59,460 bases of DNA from Verrucomicrobiales bacterium (GCA_005809105.1 SYLI01000026.1:1-59460), one strand, 5' to 3'. Numbered from the stretch's first letter, positions 8,815 through 18,425 are shown. The notes: generated from the sequence alone by a model not told the origin. Numbers and translations are program-made.

Positions 8815-8966
8815 CCGGGGAGGATAGCCGCGCGCTTCTGAATTGCCAGAATTTCCCAAGACCACAGGCGGGGAGTACCGGGCTGATGCAATCCGTCTGT
8901 AGAAGAAGAGCGTTCCCGGCCGCAGGCTTTGTCTTTCTGCGAACAGATTTGTGTTGGACAGGCAAG

Positions 8967-9002
8967 CCAGTTGCCGGAAACTGGGCTTGTACTGGGCAAC
9001 TG
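8967..9002. promoter_or_regulatory. Repeat-dense operator-like sequence between the sigma factor and the giant gene
   Basis: Three overlapping symmetries lie in 36 nt. CCAGTT-N6-AACTGG spans 8967-8984. CAGTTGCC (8968-8975) is the exact reverse complement of GGCAACTG (8995-9002). ACTGGGC is repeated directly at 8980-8986 and 8991-8997, an 11-bp step. The cluster covers a possible -35 element of the giant gene. Binding protein unknown. Confidence 0.45.
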
Positions 9003-9013
9003 CGCTTTAGAAA
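8987..9013 (+). promoter_or_regulatory. Weak promoter candidate for the giant gene
   Basis: TTGTAC (8987-8992), 15-nt spacer, TAGAAA (9008-9013), 36 nt before ATG 9050. The spacer is short, so this is tentative. A short leader with GAGG at 9041-9044 would follow. Confidence 0.3.
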
Positions 9014-9049
9014 TGGCGCGCTGCGGCTCCCGCTATGATTGAGGCAATT

Positions 9050-12000
9050 ATGCGCATGACATCCTTCGTTCCCCTTTGCTGGGTTCTGGCCACGCTGACC
9101 CTGTCGGCCCAGGAACCGCCCGCATCCGCCTTGGGCGCGGCCGCCCCCAACCCGCCCCAGCGCGGCCCGGTCACCATTCACAAGCTCCAATACACCGGCA
9201 CCGTCTCGGAGAAGGAGGCGCGCTTCACTGCCTCGATTCAGGTGGAATGCACCAACAAGGTGGAAACGGTGCTGCCGCTCTTCAGCGGCGACATCGCCGT
9301 TTTGGGGAAAGACCTTCCGGCGGGGTTGCGTCTGGACCGGGCTGGCAAAGGCTACCTGCTGGCGGTGACGCAGCCGGGCGAGTATCAGGTCGAACTGGAA
9401 ATCCTGGCCCGCATCAAGGAGACCGACCCCTTGCGCGAGGTGGAGTTTGGCGGCCCCGTGGCCACCATCAGCACGCTGCAGGCCCAGGTGGCCGGCAACG
9501 GATTGGAACTGGAGATGCTCTCGGGCACCGCGCAACCGCGCGAAGGTGCCGACAAGTCCAAGGTTTCCGGCGTGGTGGGGGCCGACAAGCGCGTGGCGCT
9601 GCGCTGGCAAAGCAAGACCACGCGGCAGGAACGCCCCGCATTGCTCACGGCCAACACGGCCAGCACCATCCTCATCACCCCGACCGTCATCAAGTACTCC
9701 AGTGTGTACAACTACGAGATCCTGCAGGGCAAACCCACCAATGTGGTGCTGACCTTCCCGGCGGGGCAGACGCTGACATCGCTCAAGACCGATATGCCCA
9801 TCCGCGACCGGCGCATCGACGTGGCGGGTGGGCGGCAGACGCTGACACTGGACTTCATCAAGCCCATGGAGCGCGCGGCGCAGGTCACGCTGCTCACCGA
9901 GCAGCCGGCCGAGAGCAACGCCACCGTTCTGGTGCCGCCGCAGCCCGAAGGTGTGGAGCGCGAGCAGGGTCAGGTTTCCGTGCAAGCCGAGGACGTGAAG
10001 GTGGAAACCACCGCACTCGTGGGCCTGCGGCAGGTAGACACGGCCGCCGGCATGGTGGGCGCCTGGCAATTCTTCAGCCGCAACCCCTTCACGCTGGGCG
10101 TCAGCCTCACCCGCATCGCGCCGGTCATCAACGTGCATGACACCGTGAACGTGTCGGTGGAGGAGAAGCGCACGGTGATCACCCACACGGTTGACCTCAA
10201 CGTGGAGAAGGCGGGGATTTACGCGCTGGAGCTCGCCCACGCAGCCGACCTGCGCATCACCCAGCTCAGTGGCAATGGTGTGGCCGACTGGAAGCTCGAG
10301 GCCGGCAAGGTGCAGGTGAAATTCGCCACGCGGGTGCGCGGCGCCCAGCAGTTCACCGTGTTGCTGGAGCGCATGTCCGACAAGGCGCCCGAGCGCGTGG
10401 CCATCGCACCCCTGCGCGTCACCGGTGCCGCGCGGCAGACGGCCGACATCTCCGTGTCGGCCACGCGCGGCTTTGAAATCAAAACCGGCGCGCTGACCGG
10501 GCTGCGCGAGTCGCCCGCCAGCGGAGCCCTGGCTTATTCGTCTATCGCGGCGGATTGGGATCTGGCCGTCACGCTGCGCCGCCTCTCGGCGCGCATTGTC
10601 GCGTCGGTCGCCAACGGCGTGGTCATCGGGGAAAACCGCATTACAGGCTTCGCGAAAATCTACTACGCCATCAGCGACCAGGGCGTGCAGCAGTTTCAGG
10701 TGCGCGTGCCCGCGGCGTGGGAGAATGTGCAGCTGGTGGGCAACAAGAAGCGGCGCGAGATCGCCCGGGAGCCGGTCGAGGGCGGCAACGCCACGCTCTT
10801 CACCTTCATCCTGCAGGAGGAGGTGTGGAACCAGTTCACCCTCCAGGTCAGCTACGACATGCCCATGTCAGCCCAACTTTCCCTGCGCGGAGCCCACCCC
10901 TTGAGCGTGGAGCGCGAGTCGGGCCTGTTGATGATTCACAGCGCCGCCAACGTGGGCGTGCAGACCAAGGCGACCTTGGGGCTGACTCGAATTGACCAGT
11001 CGGAACTCGACGAGGCCGAGCGCGCGCGCATCAGCCATCCCCTGCTCTACGCCTTCAAGTATGAGACGGCCAAGAACATCCAGGTTGATGTCAGCATCGA
11101 CCCGCACCGCGAGGAGTCGATGCAAAACGCCGTGGCGGACTATACGGCGCTCACCACCATCGTCACCAGCACCGGCGAGCGCGCCACGGCCGCGTCGCTC
11201 TCGGTGAAGAAAACCGACAAGGAAAACCCGCGCTTTCGGCTCCCGCCAGGAGCCCAGTTCAAGTCCGCCAAGGTGGACGACCGGCTCGTCACCCCCAGCA
11301 TCGAGGGCGACACCTACATCATCCCGCTTCCGGAGGATGCGGGGGTGAGCCAGACCTTTCAGGTGCTGATCAGCTACACCGAGGCGGGACCCGCGCTCAA
11401 ACACACCGGTCTGGCGGGCCTGCAGGAGAATGAGCTGTTCCTTCAGGGGCCCACGTCCACCAACATCCCCAACACGTTCAGCCGATGGACGGTGTACGTG
11501 CCGCAGACGCACGAGATGTACGAATTTGACGGCAGCATGGTGCCTGCGCAGAAACCCGCCTACACATGGACGCTGGTGCTCGAAAAGCTCCTTGGTCGGT
11601 TCCGGGGGGTGGCATGGGGCGGGGTGGTGCTTGTCGCCGCCGCGGCGGTCGTCCTGCTGCTGATTCTCAACGTCTTCCTTCGGCGCGGCTGGCGCAGTGG
11701 CCTCTTGGCCACCGGCGCCGTGGCGGGCACCCTCGCGCTGCTCTTTGCCATCACTCAACTCACGCTCGGCGGCAAATCCACTAGGGGAGATTACGCCGTC
11801 GGCTGGGCCTACCCGGCTGCGAAGGAAGTGGCGGAGAAATCGAAAATGGCCACACCCACGGACGACATGGGGCCCGATTCCTCTGGAGGCTCGGGCCGGC
11901 GGCAGAATGATCTGTCCAAGGACGCCAAGAGCGACGAGCAGCTCGACAGAACGGCCCAGTACAAGTCGCGCGAGCCCAGCCAGTCCAAGTCCGAAGGCCC

Positions 12001-15000
12001 CTCAGCCCAGCCCAAGACGCCGCCGCCGGTCCTGACTCCTAGTCCTGCCAATCCGCCGCCCGCACGGGATTTACCCGTCGCAGGCAACAAGCCCAAGGGC
12101 GGCCCCGGTGGCGGTGGATTTGGCGGCGGGGGGGGAATGGGGGGGGTACCCGGAACCGGGTTGCCCGGAAGAACGACGGTATCGCGGGCCGGCGAGAATC
12201 CCGCCGATCCCAATATGCCGGCGCCGGAGCAAGGCCAGCCGAGTGAACGCACCGAAATCTTGGTGGCGGGAATTCTCCCCACGGACTTTGAAATCCCCAC
12301 CGACGGCCGCGCCTACGTCTTCACCAAGGCGCTGAACAGCGACCGCGAATCGCTGTCCATCAAGGCGCGCATCATGAACACAGACCAGCTTCGCACGCGC
12401 CGCTCGCTGCTCCACCTGCTGCTGGTGGCCGGCGGCCTGGTGGTTCTGATTTTGGAACTGCGGCGGCACGAGCGCAATTCGCTCTGGATCACCGGCGGGC
12501 TTGCGTTGGCACTGGGGGGCGTGGGCGCGCACAGCTTCGCCCGCGGCACGCTGCACGACGTGCTCTTTACCATCCCGTGGGTTCTGGCCGTGTGCGTGTT
12601 TGTCTGGGCGGCGTGGTACTACTGGCCGCCCCGTCGCATCGCGCCCCCGCCATCGCCCGCTCCCCCCGCCCCCTTGGCGGGTGGTTCCACGGCAGGGGCC
12701 GCCACGGTGGCCGCGCTCTTGCTGAGCCTGGGACTGGGTGGCGCGGCTTGGGCACAGCCGGCTCCGGCGCTGCCGACCGACGCCAAGGCGTGGGAAAACC
12801 TGCAGCACCTGCTGCGCCTCTTGGCCGACCCGGACATCCTGCTGCAACGGCCCGGCGGCCCGCGGGTCATCCGTGAATCACAGTTGCAGGATCGCAACGG
12901 CACCGCGCACGAAATGAACCAGGACGAGCCCTACACCGGTGTCGTGGTCGGGTTCTATCAGAACCAGCAGAAGCGCATTGAATCCCATTATCAGGCCGGC
13001 CATCTGCATGGCACGGAGACCACGTGGTTCGAGCACGGCCAGCGGCAGCGGCAGACTCCGTGGCAGCAGGGCAGGATTCAGGGCGAGCAAACGACGTGGC
13101 ATCGCAACGGCCAGAAGGAATCCACAGCCGACTACGCGCAGGGCCGGCGCCACGGCCTCTACCGCGCGTGGCACCCCGATGGCAAGCTGCGCGAGGAGAC
13201 GCCCCATCAGGAGGGCGAGGCCCACGGCCTCTCCCGCCACTGGCACCCCAATGGCAAGATTGCCCGCGAGGTGCGCTGGGAATCGGGCCGGCAGCTTTCG
13301 TTTGACACCTGGACGGCCGAGGGCGTGCGCTTTGGCGAGGGCACCAACACCGTGACGCTGACGGCCGCCAACTACAAAATCACGGTGCACCGCGAGGTGG
13401 CGCTGGTGACGGCCGAATTGAAACTGACGGTGCGCGCGCCCAAGCAAAAATTCCCGCTCTTTAACGAGCTCATGGCCGTGGACGAGTTCAACTCCACTCA
13501 GCCGGGGGTGCGGCTGCTGCGGGAGGGTGCGGGCATGGTGCTGCTGCTGCCGGAGGCGGGCGCCGCCGGGGTCAGGCTCAAGTTCCTCGTGCGCCACGAC
13601 GGCGACGCCACCCGGCGCACGCTGGGTTTTGCCATTCCCTCGGCGCTGGTGAGCGACGTGGACGCCGTGCTCACCGAGGCCGACTCGGAAGTGGAGATGC
13701 CCACGGCCGTGAAGCTGGAGACCAGCTCCGGCGGCAACCAGACGCTGGTGGACGCCATCATCGGCGCGAGCGACCGGCTGGAGCTCTCGTGGAAACCGCG
13801 CGTGAAGAAGGCCAAAGAAATCGCCGCGTCAGTGTTTGTGGAAAACGCCAGCCTCGTCACCTTTGGCAACGGCGTTGTGCAGACGCGCACCACCCTTCAC
13901 TACCAGGTTTCCGAGGGCGAACTGCGCACGGCGCAGGCCGCGCTGCCCGCGGGCTGGAAGCTCATGCAGGTCAACGGCGGCAAGTCGCTGCGCAATTACT
14001 TTGTGGAAACGGTGGACGGCAAATCCATCCTCACCGTCGAACTCACCACGGGCGTCACGGGCACGTATTCCATCGAGCTCGCACTCGAACAGCCGATGCC
14101 CGCGCCGCCCGCCAGCGTGCCCTTGGCTTTCGCGCATGCCCATAACGTCAAGCGCGAGATCGGCATGGTGGGGGTGCAGTCGTTCGATGAACTCGGCCTC
14201 ACCTTCACGGCCGCCGACAGGCTAATCCAAGTGGACGCGGCGGAGTTTGCGCGCGAGGCCAAGCTGGCCACCTCCGGCCGAGTCACGACCTGGCGGTTTC
14301 TGCAGCCGGTGTTCACGCTGGTCGCCCGGCTGGAGACCATCCTGCCGGAACTGGAGGCCACGGCGCGCCACGTCACCGCCATTTATGAGGACCGGTTGCA
14401 AGTCTCCTCGCAGGTGGACTACCAGATTAAGCGCGCCGGCGTGTTCCAGTTCCGCCTGCGCCTGCCCGACGACGCCAAATACCGCGTGGACCGCGTGTCC
14501 GGCCCCAACAACCCGCAGTGGGAGGAGCGCGTGGAGAGCAACGCGCGACTGCTCCTGGTCACGCTCAGCCAGCGCACGCTGGGTGCTTATCCGCTGCGTG
14601 TGGATCTCTCCCAGCAGATGGCGGGCCTGCCTGAAAACGTGGCGGCCAGCGGCGTCCATCCCCTGGGCTTGAAGAAGCTGACCACCTACGTCGGCATCTT
14701 CGCCGAGCCGGGCGTGGAGGTGCAGGAAAAGGCTGCCAAGGAACTCAACAAGTGGACGGCGGCGCTCTTTGCGGGTGCACCCAATGCCGCCGAGGGCGGG
14801 CCGACCATCCCGGCCAGCGCCAATCCGCTGGCCTATCGCAACCTCACCGATGCGCCGGGCGCGCAGCCCTCGTGGAGCCTCTCAGTCGCCACCCGGGCGC
14901 TGGATCCGTGGGTGCGCACGGCCCAAGTGGTGAGCTGGGTGCGCGTGGGCCAGACGCGCGTGCATGGCCGCTCGCAGGTGCGTTACCCGGTGGAACACGC

Positions 15001-16762
15001 CCCCACAAGACGCTTCATGGTGCGCGTGCCCAAGCTCTTCAACAACACGACGCTCAATGTCACCGGTGCGGGCATCCGCCGCAAGGATTCCAACACCACC
15101 GACGCGGGCCATGTCTGGACGATTGAGCTGCAGAACAAGGTGCCCGTCGGCCAGACCTTCGTGCTCAACCTGGAATGGGAATATGTGCAATGGAGCACGG
15201 ACAAGAACCAGCCGCTGGAATTCTCCGGGCCGACGGCCCAGGGCAAGAATCTGCATCCCGGCCAGGTGGCCGTCGACCCCCAGGTGGAGGGCGAGGAAGG
15301 CTGGGTGATCGTGGGCGACGACGCCCGCGCCAAGCTCAACATCCAGGCCCAGTCAGTCGAGAATCTGGACAAGAAATCCTCGGCGGACCTGCCCGAGTGG
15401 ACGCTGGACGCCGCCAACCAGAGCGCCCGGCTCGTGTACTACTACCGGCTGGCCGGCCACACACTGATGATGAGCGTCAAACCACTGGCGTCTGCTTCGG
15501 TCGAGCAGGCCCGCGTGCGCCGCGCCGAGCTCGCCAGCGTCGTCACCGCCGACGGGCAGATGATGACCCGCATGGAATTGGAGATCGACAACACCAGCAA
15601 GCAGTTCCTGGCGCTGACGCTTCCCAAGGACGCCAAGGCCGTGGTGTGGTCGGTGTTTGTGAACGGCCAGGCCCGGCGGCCCACCAAGGACTCGTCGGGG
15701 TCGTTTCTCATCCCGCTGGATCCCTGCGGCGACATGGGCTCGGTGCCGGTGGACGTGGTGTACACCAGCCGCATCGGGTTCCCCAGCAGCAGCGGGCGGG
15801 TGCACATCGCCGCCCCCAAACTGGACATCCAGCTCTCCAACGCGCAGTGGCGCTTTTACCTGCCCGAAGACTTCGCGTACTCCAGGTTCACCGGCTCGAT
15901 GGATAACAAGCCGCAGCAGTCGCGCATAAGAAAGTACGCCGAAGGTGGCGAATCCTCGCACCGCGTGCACGCCAACGCGCCGGAGGGAGGCGATACCGAC
16001 GGCCTGACGATCGTCACCGCCACGACGGTCGCCTCCGGCAAGTCGGACACGTACTCCTACTCGCGCCAGCAGTATGCGCAGCAGGAGTCCGACAACGCCA
16101 AGAAGCTGCTCGAGAACGTGGAGAAGCAGCAGCTGCAGGCCGACCAGAATCTCCAAACCGGCAAGCTCTCCTCAGTGAACCAGTTCGCCGGCCAGGCCTC
16201 CCGGTCGCTCAATGACCTGCGCAACTCCGTCGACGCGCGCGATGCGGAGTATAACGGGCGCCTGATGAAGCTGGAGGCAGCCCAGAAGGAGTTCGACAAG
16301 AAACGGCGCGAAGCACAGGTGCAGCGCGAGCAGAGCGCCGCCGAGGCCTTCAGCAACCGGCGCAACCCCGGGAACAACGAATCGGGCTTCGGAGCGAACC
16401 AGCCCCCCCAGAACCCCTCGGAAGGCCAGCCGCAAGGGCAGGCTGCCGCCGTCGCACCGGCCACCTTTGACGCCGAGGAAGCCCTGCGCCAGGTGGACGA
16501 GATTGAACGCATCCAGCAACGGGTCAGCGCCAGGGTGGTCGTGCCCCTGCGAATCAACCTTCCACAGCAGGGCCGTGTCGAGGACTTCATGCAGCCGCTC
16601 AACAACAACATCAATGAAGCCATGACGGTGGAGTTCCATGCCTTGAACACCGAGCGACCCGACTGGATCACGGCCGCGCTGTGCGTGGCGGGGGTGCTGG
16701 CGGGGATCTTCTGCCTGGTCAACCTTGCGCGCCGCGGGCTGCGCAGGCCCGCCCGAGTCTAG
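9050..16762 (+). CDS. Giant multi-domain envelope protein with MORN-like repeats
   Basis: About 2,570 residues; I recognise no full-length family. A signal peptide (MRMTSFVPLCWVLATLTLSAQ) precedes a long beta-rich exported region (about 30-850). Two membrane helices follow (about 855-915), then a Pro/Gly-rich linker, three more helices (about 1117-1195) and a second signal-peptide-like stretch at about 1212-1236 ending AWAQ. Next come five 24-residue MORN_2-type repeats (about 1297-1415, pattern HG....W...G......G), another long beta-rich region with motifs resembling the first half, a coiled coil (about 2345-2445) and one C-terminal helix. ATG 9050 is chosen for GAGG 5 nt upstream; ATG 9035 and 9056 are possible. 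Divergent from the ECF sigma factor. Confidence 0.82.
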   Translation: MRMTSFVPLCWVLATLTLSAQEPPASALGAAAPNPPQRGPVTIHKLQYTGTVSEKEARFTASIQVECTNKVETVLPLFSGDIAVLGKDLPAGLRLDRAGKGYLLAVTQPGEYQVELEILARIKETDPLREVEFGGPVATISTLQAQVAGNGLELEMLSGTAQPREGADKSKVSGVVGADKRVALRWQSKTTRQERPALLTANTASTILITPTVIKYSSVYNYEILQGKPTNVVLTFPAGQTLTSLKTDMPIRDRRIDVAGGRQTLTLDFIKPMERAAQVTLLTEQPAESNATVLVPPQPEGVEREQGQVSVQAEDVKVETTALVGLRQVDTAAGMVGAWQFFSRNPFTLGVSLTRIAPVINVHDTVNVSVEEKRTVITHTVDLNVEKAGIYALELAHAADLRITQLSGNGVADWKLEAGKVQVKFATRVRGAQQFTVLLERMSDKAPERVAIAPLRVTGAARQTADISVSATRGFEIKTGALTGLRESPASGALAYSSIAADWDLAVTLRRLSARIVASVANGVVIGENRITGFAKIYYAISDQGVQQFQVRVPAAWENVQLVGNKKRREIAREPVEGGNATLFTFILQEEVWNQFTLQVSYDMPMSAQLSLRGAHPLSVERESGLLMIHSAANVGVQTKATLGLTRIDQSELDEAERARISHPLLYAFKYETAKNIQVDVSIDPHREESMQNAVADYTALTTIVTSTGERATAASLSVKKTDKENPRFRLPPGAQFKSAKVDDRLVTPSIEGDTYIIPLPEDAGVSQTFQVLISYTEAGPALKHTGLAGLQENELFLQGPTSTNIPNTFSRWTVYVPQTHEMYEFDGSMVPAQKPAYTWTLVLEKLLGRFRGVAWGGVVLVAAAAVVLLLILNVFLRRGWRSGLLATGAVAGTLALLFAITQLTLGGKSTRGDYAVGWAYPAAKEVAEKSKMATPTDDMGPDSSGGSGRRQNDLSKDAKSDEQLDRTAQYKSREPSQSKSEGPSAQPKTPPPVLTPSPANPPPARDLPVAGNKPKGGPGGGGFGGGGGMGGVPGTGLPGRTTVSRAGENPADPNMPAPEQGQPSERTEILVAGILPTDFEIPTDGRAYVFTKALNSDRESLSIKARIMNTDQLRTRRSLLHLLLVAGGLVVLILELRRHERNSLWITGGLALALGGVGAHSFARGTLHDVLFTIPWVLAVCVFVWAAWYYWPPRRIAPPPSPAPPAPLAGGSTAGAATVAALLLSLGLGGAAWAQPAPALPTDAKAWENLQHLLRLLADPDILLQRPGGPRVIRESQLQDRNGTAHEMNQDEPYTGVVVGFYQNQQKRIESHYQAGHLHGTETTWFEHGQRQRQTPWQQGRIQGEQTTWHRNGQKESTADYAQGRRHGLYRAWHPDGKLREETPHQEGEAHGLSRHWHPNGKIAREVRWESGRQLSFDTWTAEGVRFGEGTNTVTLTAANYKITVHREVALVTAELKLTVRAPKQKFPLFNELMAVDEFNSTQPGVRLLREGAGMVLLLPEAGAAGVRLKFLVRHDGDATRRTLGFAIPSALVSDVDAVLTEADSEVEMPTAVKLETSSGGNQTLVDAIIGASDRLELSWKPRVKKAKEIAASVFVENASLVTFGNGVVQTRTTLHYQVSEGELRTAQAALPAGWKLMQVNGGKSLRNYFVETVDGKSILTVELTTGVTGTYSIELALEQPMPAPPASVPLAFAHAHNVKREIGMVGVQSFDELGLTFTAADRLIQVDAAEFAREAKLATSGRVTTWRFLQPVFTLVARLETILPELEATARHVTAIYEDRLQVSSQVDYQIKRAGVFQFRLRLPDDAKYRVDRVSGPNNPQWEERVESNARLLLVTLSQRTLGAYPLRVDLSQQMAGLPENVAASGVHPLGLKKLTTYVGIFAEPGVEVQEKAAKELNKWTAALFAGAPNAAEGGPTIPASANPLAYRNLTDAPGAQPSWSLSVATRALDPWVRTAQVVSWVRVGQTRVHGRSQVRYPVEHAPTRRFMVRVPKLFNNTTLNVTGAGIRRKDSNTTDAGHVWTIELQNKVPVGQTFVLNLEWEYVQWSTDKNQPLEFSGPTAQGKNLHPGQVAVDPQVEGEEGWVIVGDDARAKLNIQAQSVENLDKKSSADLPEWTLDAANQSARLVYYYRLAGHTLMMSVKPLASASVEQARVRRAELASVVTADGQMMTRMELEIDNTSKQFLALTLPKDAKAVVWSVFVNGQARRPTKDSSGSFLIPLDPCGDMGSVPVDVVYTSRIGFPSSSGRVHIAAPKLDIQLSNAQWRFYLPEDFAYSRFTGSMDNKPQQSRIRKYAEGGESSHRVHANAPEGGDTDGLTIVTATTVASGKSDTYSYSRQQYAQQESDNAKKLLENVEKQQLQADQNLQTGKLSSVNQFAGQASRSLNDLRNSVDARDAEYNGRLMKLEAAQKEFDKKRREAQVQREQSAAEAFSNRRNPGNNESGFGANQPPQNPSEGQPQGQAAAVAPATFDAEEALRQVDEIERIQQRVSARVVVPLRINLPQQGRVEDFMQPLNNNINEAMTVEFHALNTERPDWITAALCVAGVLAGIFCLVNLARRGLRRPARV

Positions 16763-16782
16763 CTCGCGAAGGGAAAACCCGG

Positions 16783-16806
16783 GCAGTACGGGATTAGCGG
16801 TACTGC
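16783..16806. terminator. Stem-loop at a convergent gene junction
   Basis: GCAGTAC (16783-16789) and GTACTGC (16800-16806) form a 7-bp stem with a 10-nt loop that includes the stop codon of the minus-strand protease gene. There is no T-run, so intrinsic termination is uncertain. Confidence 0.3.
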
Positions 16807-18419
16807 GACACCGGCCCTGCGGTGGCCCCAAAGGTGCGCGCGTTGTCGGCTTTCTGGGCGTCGCCCGTCGCGGCGCCCTGATGCTTCACCGCGGGGTTGG
16901 AAAACTGCCCGGTGCGCATGTCGCCGTCCTTCGAGTAGGACATGATGCTGCGATAATTCTTGCCGTCGGTGCCCGTCCACCGGTGGCCGTGGGAATGCCC
17001 GAACACGCCATCGCCCCCCTGATCCCAGCAGTGGTTGCTTCCCAGATTGTGCCCCAGCTCATGGGCCAGCGTGTGATTGGTGAGCACATGCTTGTACACC
17101 ACCACACTGCAATAGGCGGCCGGATTCCCCTCGGCAGACAGGAGCAACGCGCCCACACCCGCCGCGCCGCTGTCGGGCCCATCCACCAGAAGCGAGACCA
17201 GGTCCGCCTTCTTCTGGTCGCGCAATGACTTCACGGCCTCATCCCCGTTGAACTTGCCCAGATCCGCCCCCAGATCGGCCGCCTCGGTGTGCTGGTAAAG
17301 CTGCACTCCCACCAGATTGAGCTTGGCCTTGATGCCGCTGTTGGCAAACGCCTCGTTGACATCCGCCACGCCCGAGGCGGCAAAGGCCTTGGCCCCGGAA
17401 TCGCCTCCCTTGGCCTTCGCCACGGCCGGGGTGTAAAACATGTAGATGTCAATCGAAGCGCCTGCTCCTGAAGTGCTGCCGCCAGCCTTCGGGGCGCCCC
17501 CTGCAGTGCTGGGGGTCTTGGTCACGCCGCCCTTGGGGACGCTTGCAGCAGTGGACGTGGTATTGGTGGTGCTGGTAATGCCCGCGCCCGGCAACGGATT
17601 GCCGCCGGGCGAACTGGTTCCACCCTTTGCGGTTCCAGACCCTTTCTTCGAGGAAACGCTCTTGCCGCTGGCGGGACGGTTTGTCGGGGAGCTTCCCCCC
17701 TGCTGGCCGCGCTGGGTGCCCCGCAGTGCCGCCCGGTTGGCCGGCCCACTGCTCGCGGCCAGCACCGGCAAAGCCAGCAGGCGCGCGCGGTCGGCCAGAG
17801 AGCGCCAGCGCGCCAATTGGTAGGCCACCGGCACCGCGTTGCCTTTCTCGTCCCGGATGCTGGCGGGCTGCTTCCCCGCAGGAGGTTCGCATGCCATGTC
17901 CACCAGCGCGCGGTCCACCTCGAAGATGCAATGGACTCCGTCGGGAGTGGGCGTGATTTGAAAGAGCGATCCATCTGCCAGCAGGACGCGGCCGGAGAGT
18001 TTGTCGTCCACGGTGGTGAGGGTCACCCGGCTCTCAGGCAATCCCTCCAGCGTGCCATGCGTGATGGTGGCCACCGGGTTCTCTTCGCGGCTTGTGAGGA
18101 CGAGGGTGAACAGCCCGCGGCCGGGCAACGCGAGGGTCACGCGGCCATTGCCATGCGACAGGGTGTTCAGGGCCTCCGCATGAAGGTCCACGAACTGGTG
18201 ACGCTTGGAAAATGCCTGCTCGGCAAACGTCGCCGTGGAAATGTGATCCTGAAACAAAGGCGGCGCGGAGGGAGCCTGGCGAGGGGAGGCAGCCGCAGTG
18301 GTTTCAGGCGCTTGCGGGGAACAGCTGGAGGTGATGAGCGCCAGCAATGCCAAAGCCCACGCTGCCAGCCCCGCGCGTCCCGCCACCCATCGTGCGCCGT
18401 TACCCACCGTGGTGCCCAT
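16794..18419 (-). CDS. Metzincin-type zinc metalloprotease lipoprotein
   Basis: A 541-residue exported protein. The signal region ends in a lipobox-like ALITSSC, with Cys33 as probable lipid site. A propeptide-like region (about 50-230) and a low-complexity Ser/Gly/Thr/Ala/Pro linker (about 235-315) precede the protease domain, which opens with ASIDIYMFYTPAVA. The zinc motif HELGHNLGSNH is at residues 453-463 (His453, Glu454, His457, His463), and the Met-turn SIMSYS has Met493, 30 residues on; both are diagnostic of metzincins of the reprolysin (M12B) type. Cys residues around the motif may form a disulfide. A TTGCGC/TAGTCC pair ends 6 nt before the ATG. Confidence 0.9.
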   Translation of the reverse strand: MGTTVGNGARWVAGRAGLAAWALALLALITSSCSPQAPETTAAASPRQAPSAPPLFQDHISTATFAEQAFSKRHQFVDLHAEALNTLSHGNGRVTLALPGRGLFTLVLTSREENPVATITHGTLEGLPESRVTLTTVDDKLSGRVLLADGSLFQITPTPDGVHCIFEVDRALVDMACEPPAGKQPASIRDEKGNAVPVAYQLARWRSLADRARLLALPVLAASSGPANRAALRGTQRGQQGGSSPTNRPASGKSVSSKKGSGTAKGGTSSPGGNPLPGAGITSTTNTTSTAASVPKGGVTKTPSTAGGAPKAGGSTSGAGASIDIYMFYTPAVAKAKGGDSGAKAFAASGVADVNEAFANSGIKAKLNLVGVQLYQHTEAADLGADLGKFNGDEAVKSLRDQKKADLVSLLVDGPDSGAAGVGALLLSAEGNPAAYCSVVVYKHVLTNHTLAHELGHNLGSNHCWDQGGDGVFGHSHGHRWTGTDGKNYRSIMSYSKDGDMRTGQFSNPAVKHQGAATGDAQKADNARTFGATAGPVSQYR

Positions 18420-18425
18420 GCATTG

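Noticed and set aside
8747-10240. 497-residue minus-strand open frame under the start of the giant gene
   Set aside because: Antisense to a confident signal peptide and beta-rich region, crosses the sigma factor region, and shows no recognisable motif.
12931-13310. Tandem DNA repeat in the giant gene
   Set aside because: The 24-residue MORN-type units are similar in protein but too diverged in DNA to count as a recent nucleotide repeat, so they are described as protein repeats only.
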